A DNA stretch of 64,000 bases from Atopsyche davidsoni (lineage: Eukaryota; Arthropoda; Insecta; Trichoptera; Hydrobiosidae): the NCBI GenBank assembly GCA_022113835.1, contig JAILWY010000014.1:1426001-1490000 (forward strand), written 5' to 3'. The notes beneath the pieces were generated by a model. The model made no database searches. It was given only the letters and a program-made list of their open reading frames with translations, and was not told the origin of the DNA. The first letter of the stretch is position 1. Each line of letters opens with the position of its first letter. This document shows positions 55,454 through 64,000 of the stretch, one piece after another. The translations under genes were made by a program, and so were the position numbers.

Positions 55454-58400
55454 TCACGCAGCCATCTTCCTGACCATGTAGTTGAGGATGCCACCGTGAC
55501 GGAAGTACGTGAGGTCAACCTCTGTATCGAAGCGCACAATCACATCAAACGACTTGCCGCTGTCCACCTGGAGACAATAAAGGCGACAATTGAATCTTCA
55601 TTTTACAACTTCAATAAAAATAAAAATTCATGAGACAATTTGCATTTTTTATCTTTGAAGAGGTTTTTCTACAGAAAAGATCGATGAGACAGCATCTCGT
55701 TGTATTTTCAGTAATATAACATATATAACTGCTCAGAAAGTTGTTATTTTCGACTTGATTCAGCACAACACCCGAGAAAATATTTTTATCATCTCTACGT
55801 CTATTAAGAATGTTAGGAACTCCACACTACATGTGGAGACGCACTAAATGGTTGGTAAGTGACCTGCACGGTGACAGTCTGCAGAGGCTTGAGGTCAGCA
55901 GGCAGACGTATGGAGTACTTCTCTTCCCCGGTAAGCCCGAGAGAGGCGGCGCTCTGATCCTCCAGGAACTGCAGAGGAACCACTCCCATGCCCACCAGGT
56001 TGGAGCGATGAATGCGCTCGTAGGACTCTGCGATGACTGCCTTGATGCCCTGCAGATGATACAACCACATAATGCATAACACCTCGCACAGCTCTCACAA
56101 CTGCCCTCCTACATGATTCAATGCAAAGAACTTCAGTAAAGTGAATGTTCCTGGTACTGGTATATAGACTAATGGTGTAGATTGAGACATGGATATATCA
56201 GTATGGAACTGAAGACTCACCAGGAGGAAGGGTCCCTTGGCGGCCCAGTCTCGGGAGGATCCTGAGCCGTAGTCTTTTCCGACCACCAACACCAGGGATA
56301 CTTCTTCTTCACGATACCTTTAAAAAATATATCAAGAATTGACAATTCGGCACATCACTAAGTATTAATAATATTTGTATTTATAAAAACATTTGTCTTG
56401 ATAATAACTCGTTATCAAGTGCAAGTGTAAGCATATTGGTAAAATGCCTTCACTTATTTTTATTTAATTAAAATAAAAATACATTATGTGATTTGGAAAA
56501 AATATTTCTAACAACATAAAATGGGGTTCATGAAAAAGTTATCTTGTGTAGTCTCTTGGAATAACTCACCGTTCGGCACAGTCAAAGATGTCCATGACGT
56601 CACCAGAGGGCAAGTGCTTGGTGCGCGGCCCCGCAGGCCCTCCCAGCAGCTTGTTGAGGATGCGCGTGTTGGCAAAGGTTCCTCTTGCCATCACGGCGTC
56701 GTTACCGCGCCGAGAGCCGTATGAATTAAATTCGCGAGGGGTGAGACTGAAAATTTAAGTCAAGTTATTATCTTCAAGTTGGGGTTATGTTTCAACAAAT
56801 AAGAAATATGCTAATGTATTTTCAATTCGTGTCATTATTTATAGCCTCATCAGATAAACCATGATCAGCAGAATATAAAGTGTGCCTATACTGCCGATTG
56901 AAAATTTTCAGTGCAAGGGTGTTGGATTTGCAGGTTATCAAATATTTATCGCACAATTCCGACTGTATTTTTTTTTAATGTCACCAATTGATTGGAATAA
57001 TGCAAGCATTTCCACAGCGGCCAAGAAGCAGCATGTATTCAGTTCAGTCAAGATTTAGAGAGCTCACTATGTGGTACAGTAGTTCTTTGATATATTTCAG
57101 ATCTCATGACACACGCACCCTTTGGAGGCGAGGAAGCGAGCCGCAGGGCTGTTGCGAGCGATGCTGCCAGCAGGGGAGATGTGGTCGGTGGTTACCGAGT
57201 CTCCTAAGAACAGCAGGCAGCGAGCGTTTTCTATGGGCTTCGCCACAGGTAGCTCCTGGAAATGTTAACATTCATTTAATAAAACAATCTTGTAATATCA
57301 TGATGTGCTTCTCTTTTATATTTTCATTATAATATTTTAATAAAAATGTTTGACTTTTGGTTAGAAAAAACCTATAGTCCCATTCAATGACTTCAAAATT
57401 TATCTATTTTTTTATAATTCATTGCCGAGTGAGCTTGGCTCAGCTGCAATGGTGAGAGGTCAGGAATATAAAGCAAGTGAGATAGCTCACGTTGGTCATG
57501 CCAGTGAAAAACGGCGGGTGCTTGATGTAGGTGGACTCAGTGTCCCACGGATACAAGCGCCCGGCCGGAGCGTTGAGAGCCTGCCAGGATGGAGAGCCGG
57601 TTTCTATCTTGGCATAGACCTGAAAAAAATAATCAAAATGCCACAGCACTGTGAGAAGAGAAGCACTCTCGGTAAAGAACACACGGCCATAGACAGTAGA
57701 GTACCTCCTTGAACATAGCGGGGATGACGTGCTTCTGCTCCACGGCCTGAATCTCCTGACGACTCGGCCAGATGTCGGGGAGGTACACGGGGCTACCGTC
57801 AGCGCGCCTTCCTGTAATGCACAATCAATGACATGAACTGAATCTACACATTTATGTAAAGTTTATATATATTTAATTATTATTAATACAAGTGTGATAT
57901 TTTATTTTTAAAAAAACTTCACAATAAAACCTGACACATATCGATAGCAAAAATATTTTATTTTGTACTGAAATCGACTGAATTACTACAAGATAAGATT
58001 AAAATAAAACCCATCAGCACTACTTTTATCGTGTCTTTTTTTAGTAACTTGGTAAGTAATTTAATAACTAAGACAATAATTAAGCTATTGAAATATTTCT
58101 CCGATGGAATCTTGGTTATTCCTTAGCTTTGCTTAATCGTCATCAGAATCCACGTTTCATAGAAAACAGTGCTGCCGAAATCAAAATATTGCTAAAAATG
58201 TAGTAGAATTTCCAGAAACACGCTTCCCGAAGAAAGCAAAAGGAATCCAAAAAGAGTGATTATTGTTAATGCAGCGGCAGATACCCAGAGGCTCCTTGCT
58301 GAAGTCAATGTCAACGGTGCCGGCGATAGCGTAGGCGATGACCAGCAGAGGGGAGGCCAGGTAGTTAGCGCGCGTGTTGGGATGAATGCGACCCTCAAAG

Positions 58401-59584
58401 TTACGGTTTCCTGACAGGACACCGCAGCAGACGAGCTCATTCTGAAATCATAGGTTGATTCTGCATTGACCATATTCTATAATTTCATTAAAAATTGTCA
58501 AAAGAGTAAAATCAAAACTGAGCATTGATAAACGTGAAAATAAATTACAATTGAGATAAAATAAATTTGTAGTAAAAATATGGCAGAAAATTCGGATTGA
58601 TTAAAATAAAATAATTTTAATTAATCCCAAATTTGTTACAATAAGAATGAAAATAATGATTATTGGTGTACGTTACCTTCTCAATGGTATTGGCAATATT
58701 TTCTTCGATGGGTCCTGAATTACCGATACATGTCATGCAACCGTATCCCACTACGTCGAAGCCCAGCTCTTCCAAGTACGGGATCACGCCAGACTCCTGA
58801 AACAGAAGAACAAATCATGTTATCGCAAGAATTTTACTCAAGTATCATTATTGAGGTACCATGAAAATTATTTAATATAATAATCAACATCAGAAATGTT
58901 TCTGAATAAATAAAAATTACAATGGACAATTTCAAAACAATAATTATGAGCAACAACCCCGATTGATTTAATTCTAATTCTAAAGCTGTTTTACTTTTAT
59001 TTAAGCTTAGTCCAAATAAATAACCAAAAATATTATTAAAATACTAATAATGAATTGATAAACTCCGACAATACGGCTGGTCTCAATTTTTTTTAACTCG
59101 TACAGCAAATATAATACATCCAAATAAAATGGGATGTGCGGAAACACAAAAACTCGCTAACCTTTAGGTAATAGGTGACGACTCCGGAGCCAGGAGAGAG
59201 AGATGTCTTGATATACGGCTTCACCTTTAATCCAGCTTCCACGGCTTTCTTTGCAAGTAGCCCTGCAGAATTCATCCGTCAGTCCAATTCGATTGTAACA
59301 AAATAATACATTTAAATCAATAATAATGTTTGTTGTTAAGATTCTCTCAATAAGATTTTAACAGTTGGTCACTACGAGCATGATGAAAGTGATAGTTAAA
59401 GTAGAGCATTCTGTAGGTTACCTGCTCCGAGCATGACACTGGGGTTGGAGGTGTTGGTGCAGGAGGTTATGGCGGCAATAACCACGGAGCCGTGGCGGAT
59501 GGTGTACTCTTGACGGTCGTGGAACGTGAAGGAGCCGCTGGCATCCAACTTGTCTGCGGCCAGACCGAATCCTTTGAATCCTAC
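55454..59584 (-). CDS. IRP1: Cytoplasmic aconitase / iron regulatory protein 1, C-terminal 495 residues
   Basis: Eleven coding exons are in view on the minus strand: 59422-59584, 59162-59262, 58677-58796, 58285-58441, 57705-57811, 57491-57619, 57119-57255, 56570-56746, 56221-56317, 55864-56049 and 55454-55567. All junction phases agree. The enzyme interconverts citrate and isocitrate with a [4Fe-4S] cluster; without the cluster, animal IRP1 binds iron-responsive elements. The cluster cysteines are present in [13 protein letters not shown] and [13 protein letters not shown]. Other family blocks are [86 protein letters not shown] and [16 protein letters not shown]. The end, [13 protein letters not shown], is typical of IRP1 rather than mitochondrial aconitase. 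About 400 N-terminal residues are missing, so the 5' exons must lie beyond 64000 unless overlooked. Most donors are GT-AG with GTRAG; the 55863 donor is a weaker GTCACT. Confidence 0.93.
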
Positions 59585-62500
59585 CTATAAATCAAATATG
59601 AAATAAAACAACTGCAGCATGTACCGAGTCACTCCTGAAAATGCATTAAGTCAACCAACCAAACGTAATACAAGCAAGATCCGTGCATTCAAACACTGCT
59701 TCGTCATGGTTGAAGATGCCTTTGAATAACAAAAGAGTTCTCACTGTATTGAAGTTAATTTAAAATAAATACAGTGTCCAGGTAGCTCAACAGCCTCTTA
59801 GTCAGAAGATCTCCATTCCGGGTATAAAATATCTTTACTAGTATTTTTTAACAGTACAGGTTATACTCATCTCCGGATCCTCTCTAAGTATACGTCCTGG
59901 ATCCCATGCACACTCTAAATACAACCACCAATTCATTATAAAAAAATCCAACAACCTATTTTTACCAGAGTAAATTAAAACCGCTTCCCCGAAGTCAACA
60001 CGCTTTGCCTAGAAATTGTAGCCTTTGTAGAATTATCTATCCCCCGGTTATCAAGGATCCCAGAACAAATCTAATATAGATAATGATTAAGAACATTTTT
60101 TTAAATATTGAAAATTGATTAAAGAAACTCTTAGAAAAATATATCAACGTGATTTGTGCGATATATCACGTTGATATATTTTTCTAAGAGTTTCTTTAAT
60201 CAATTTTCAATATTTAAAAAAATGTTCTTAATCATTATCAATCAATTAAACCTGTATAGGTAAAATCGTACTTCCTGTGAGATGGTCTTCACAAAAACCA
60301 ATAATTAAATCTAATATAGATCTTGATCTTTCAAATTACATTGTAGTCCATTGCTATGTAATTGATGCAGATGCTCGTGGACTTGTAGATCGAGAAGGCT
60401 AGTGCGCTCATTTCTCTATAGTCTCAAAACCCATTGGGGCTTCCTAACAGATATGATCACGTAGAGCAGACGAGTAAAATTAATGAGAGGATTAAAATTA
60501 TATAAATCTTCTAAGCATGCCGAGAATCGAAAGCTCCTGGAATCCACCGGACTCAAAGCACCAGTCTCTAAGCTTCACCTCATAATTAATAAATATCTAG
60601 ATAAATTCCTCAAAAAAATATTATGCAATCAACCCGTGAATTTATTTAATTGATGATTCTACTTTTTCATTTCATTGATCGTGATTTATACAATATATAT
60701 CTAAAGTAATAAACATTTGATGAATCATTATAATAATATTATCAAAAATAACAAACTGAGGTAGGTATTGAGCAACGTAATTGGAACATTTGGAGTGATG
60801 TGTCAGCACGTCTCGGACATTCGACACGTGTAAGGCATTGTTTGAGTTAGGTGCATTTGCTAAAAAAAAAAAAGGAGAACACACAACAATGCATTCCAAG
60901 GAGGCCGTCGGTAACAGGAGAAGTGCTGCCTCAGCTGGGAAGTACTCACCTCGGACTATTCCACAGAGGCTAGCATATATTATAATCATAAAATTTTCAC
61001 ATCGAAATGACGACCTGACAAATATTTTAAAAATATATATTGTGATACTTCCAAAAAATATTAATAAGAGAATCATCGATTAACCAGAAACTATACGCCT
61101 ATCAAATATTAATATTTAAAATTAATTAACTCTTGGATGCAAGGCTTTCGTTTTAATATTTCATTTAACGCATAAGACTAAGCGTAATCTCGCTTTGTTG
61201 TAGCGTTGCTTTGAGATAAAAGAACGGTGCATTGTTATTGCAAACAATTGATTACGGGGTCTGCAAAAATGCCTCCTGGGTGGTGCCTCGAATTTCATAC
61301 GCGCTCGTGTGACCAACTTAATATGAAACCGAGGCAAAAACAGACTCTGAGTCAGCAGCGGAGACCACCGCAGCCTAACCAACGTAGCCGGGGACATCGG
61401 GGCCATTTTAACGTGAAACAATATATTTTTATTATAAATATCTATTGCAATAGAATTTTCTGCAATAACAATACATTTTATTATAAAGATGTATTAAGTT
61501 GGAACAATAGAATTTACTCATTCTAATCTGATAAATATATTTAAAAAAACCTTTGTGTTCATTAAAAATACTATGTTGTATAATCCATTTTTACGTCTTT
61601 TCGTGAAACCGGTTATTTTTCATGAAAAGACGTGTAAAAATTTATATCAACTAATTATACAATAAAGATTTGTTTATATGTGAAATATAATATTTTGTAT
61701 AAGACCTCCCCCACGGTTCCCCGCTGGCCAACTATAAGAGGCGTGCTCGCTCCGGCCTCGTCCTCTTTGAACGCGACGCGGCCAGCAGCACTCTCCGGGA
61801 ACACGCAGGCGCAGACAGTTCTTTTTGCTGTGTAATATTTAAGTGTTTTTAATAATATATAATTAAATACTTTAAAGTCTTTGCGAATAACCAAAGTTCC
61901 GCATGTAAGGCAAGCAATTTTTTTTTATTGTTTAACGTTTTTTTAATTTATTGATTACGTTTAAAAATTCTACAAAAATAAATTCAGTTCTTATCGATAT
62001 AATTATAAATTTAAAAAAAAAAAAAACGAATCATCTATAAAATAGATTCAGTGTTACTATTTTTACTGTAAAATTGTTTTTAATACCTGTTTAAAATAAC
62101 AAATTGGGAAAAACCCAAAAAATTTAATTTCACGTTCACCTAAACTCTAAATTTATAGATTAAAAATAAGTTAGAAATTCTTTAATTAACATGAGTGTTT
62201 TTTTTTTTTTTTCATATATTTAATAATAAAAAAAAATTACTATTAAAAATAGTTTTTCTTTTAAACAAAGTTCAGTGCTTCTGGCGTCTTCAAATGAGTA
62301 AGTCAATACTTTTTTATTTTAATAAAAAAAATATCTTGAAACATACAATATATCATTTAAAATATAATGCAACTATTTAATTATTTCAAGATAATTTTTA
62401 TGGAATTCGAGTACTGGAAATATCAACAGCTCCTTCGACGCATAGTTTTCAATCAAATCTTTTATTTCGTACGCTGGATGAAGGCCTTCCCTTGCGCGTT

Positions 62501-64000
62501 TTTTACGTCGGACCGCCGGCGGGACACGCGAGTCGAGTCCAAATCCAAAATCATCAATCCGAATCATAAACCACGATTTTGAGACTGGATAAGTAAAATT
62601 GCGTTCTTGGATGTTGAGCCGCGTTTTTTTCAAAGGAACTTTCAAAGTTCATCTTCAAATCTTTAAAAAAAAAAAAGACGTACAGTCACAACTTTCACTT
62701 CTTATCGTCTGATACCTGCAAATATCAGTGGCGCGCGGTTTATGCAAGCAACCGAGCATTGCTTGCCCTATAATATACTAGAACGTTTAAATTAAATTTA
62801 TTTTATTTATTTAATAATAAAGCTCTGATATATGACGATATATCGTGGCGATGTTTAGGTTATTTTTAACTCAGCGATCATAATGGTGGTGATGGTGAAG
62901 TAGCAAAGGGAGAGTGGCTGGAAGCGTTTAAACGGCATGCAAGCGAAGTTGCAACAACATGGCGCAGTGCCTCAAGCCAGAGAGGCTCCGGGTGTGTCAA
63001 CAAATCACCAAACACATTAAAGTGTAATATAAATATACGCGCATACCTATTGTCAAATCGCACTCGATTTCCCTTCACCGTTCTCATTAGCAAAAAAAAA
63101 AATTTCACTCATTACTCAACACTTATTATTTACGCCATACTCGATGAGACAATGAAAAATGCTTATTATCATAATATAATAACGCTACTGAGTATACCCA
63201 TGGCATGAGTATACTCCTCCAAGGAGAGGCACTTCACGAAGAAGAAGCTCTTCACTGTTGGCCGGCCACAATTTTGGGCTCAGCAGTTTAGAAAGCCATC
63301 CCGGATGAGTCACGGGCGATTAGTCGGGCTTAATTACATTTTAAGCATTTGCGGAAATCTAACCTAACCCCGCGCCTAAGTGCACATTTACGATCCCGAT
63401 AATAACACCCGAAGCGATGACACGTTTCTCAGACATGTGAAACGTTCAAATCTAATAAATTAATAACGGCTGATGTGGATAAATATTTAGCCCGGATTAG
63501 TTTTTTTATTGTCTATGAGTTCAGAACAAAATAGCAGCCCTGTACAAAGTAACAAGGGCACAGTCGCAATTAACCTCCGGTCGCTCCAAACGCTTGCCTA
63601 CATGCTACATTAGCTTTAGAATATTGTTCATATGCAATATATATTTTTTACTTGAATTTTATACGTTTATATGTAATAAATAAACTGATGGAAATCAAAG
63701 ATGTCAGTTGGCTGTTTTTTTTTCGACAGCAATCGTTTGAATGCATATTGATGTAATCCAATATAAGACAGGCTTTAAAAGCTGTAGTACTATTAAAAAA
63801 TGCTATATATAATATAAAATATTCATTGATTTTTTTTGTAACAAATACCTAGTAAAAATAGAAAGTTGAACATAAGATTTAAATTGTTACAGATTTTATA
63901 TAAATATAAATTTACAAGTGCAATGATAATTTAAAAACCACACCTCGCTGTTAATCAAAATTAGACACTAAAAATGTAATTTTTTATATAATATTAATTT
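59585..64000. other. Probable large intron or 5' flank of the aconitase/IRP1 gene
   Basis: No exon matching the N-terminal half of IRP1 was found. The stretch holds the 225 bp palindrome-headed element (60082-60306), a GC-rich block with a TATA-like word at about 61690-61810, further GC-richer patches (61250-61410, 62450-62640, 62890-63000, 63190-63400), and AT-rich filler. The patches look like old repeat fragments, but I cannot name them. Confidence 0.5.
60082..60306 (+). mobile_element. Short palindrome-headed element, copy 2
   Basis: A 225 bp element flanked by exact 15 bp duplications AAATCTAATATAGAT (60067-60081 and 60307-60321). It has a perfect 75 bp inverted repeat (60079-60153 against 60165-60239, loop 11 nt). 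This is followed by the same tail as copy 1 (AACCTGTATAGG, then GTCTTCACAAAAACCAATAA). No coding capacity. Confidence 0.85.

Noticed and set aside
59781..59830. tRNA-like GGTAGCTCAACAGCC word
   Set aside because: No acceptable B box at the right distance.
60672..61076. 134-codon minus-strand frame in the IRP1 flank
   Set aside because: No match to the IRP1 N-terminal half, biased towards AT-rich codons, and starts with a poly-Ile/Leu run; probably chance.
62373..62645. 90-codon minus-strand frame with GC-rich centre
   Set aside because: Could be a repeat fragment, but I recognise no family and see no splice partner.

Overview
The window is AT-rich insect DNA, most likely from a moth (Lepidoptera; a caddisfly is a weaker alternative). 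The grounds are a cluster of secreted, very Ser-, His- or Thr/Pro-rich repeat proteins with sericin-like gene structure, a typical animal intron-exon cytoplasmic aconitase/IRP1 gene, DD34D mariner and DD37D maT-like transposon copies, and a short TTAGG-like tract. The species cannot be named from the sequence alone.

Bases 1-54.4 kb hold nine genes built on one plan: a TATA box, a 42-54 bp first exon that encodes only the signal peptide and ends in phase 0, one intron, and one exon that carries the whole mature protein. Eight are on the minus strand: a histidine-rich protein running off the left edge (1-3191); a Ser/Gly sericin-like protein with a Thr-Cys insert (5851-9784); a Ser-rich protein with a basic Arg/Ser/Lys domain (13031-14888); a giant Ser-rich protein with a Pro/Glu hinge (16295-20999); an Asn/Ser then Gln/Ser-rich protein (27363-34138); a Thr/Pro mucin-like protein with 34 copies of a 28-residue repeat (36316-40844); a small Lys/His peptide gene (43393-44103); and a non-repetitive Cys-rich protein (45463-46373). 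The ninth, a giant histidine-rich protein (49836-54404), is on the plus strand. Signal-peptide exons fall into pairs (MK[IL]C and MWVR), which points to tandem duplication followed by divergence of the repeat exon.

From 55.45 kb to 59.58 kb, on the minus strand, are the last eleven coding exons (495 residues) of a cytoplasmic aconitase/IRP1-like gene with all three Fe-S cysteines. Its 5' exons were not found in the remaining 4.4 kb and probably lie to the right.

Between and inside these genes are transposable elements: a jockey-like LINE remnant split by a 196 bp hAT-type element with 8 bp target duplications (intron of the first gene), a 1273 bp mariner, a 211 bp MITE next to a 1281 bp maT-like element (intron of the Asn/Ser gene), a foldback element near 24.5 kb, and an apparently undescribed small family with a palindromic head, a conserved 3' tail and 14-15 bp target duplications (45.2 and 60.1 kb). 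If the genes act together, the simplest reading is that they encode soluble silk coat or glue proteins of the silk gland. That role is inferred from composition and architecture, not shown by the sequence.
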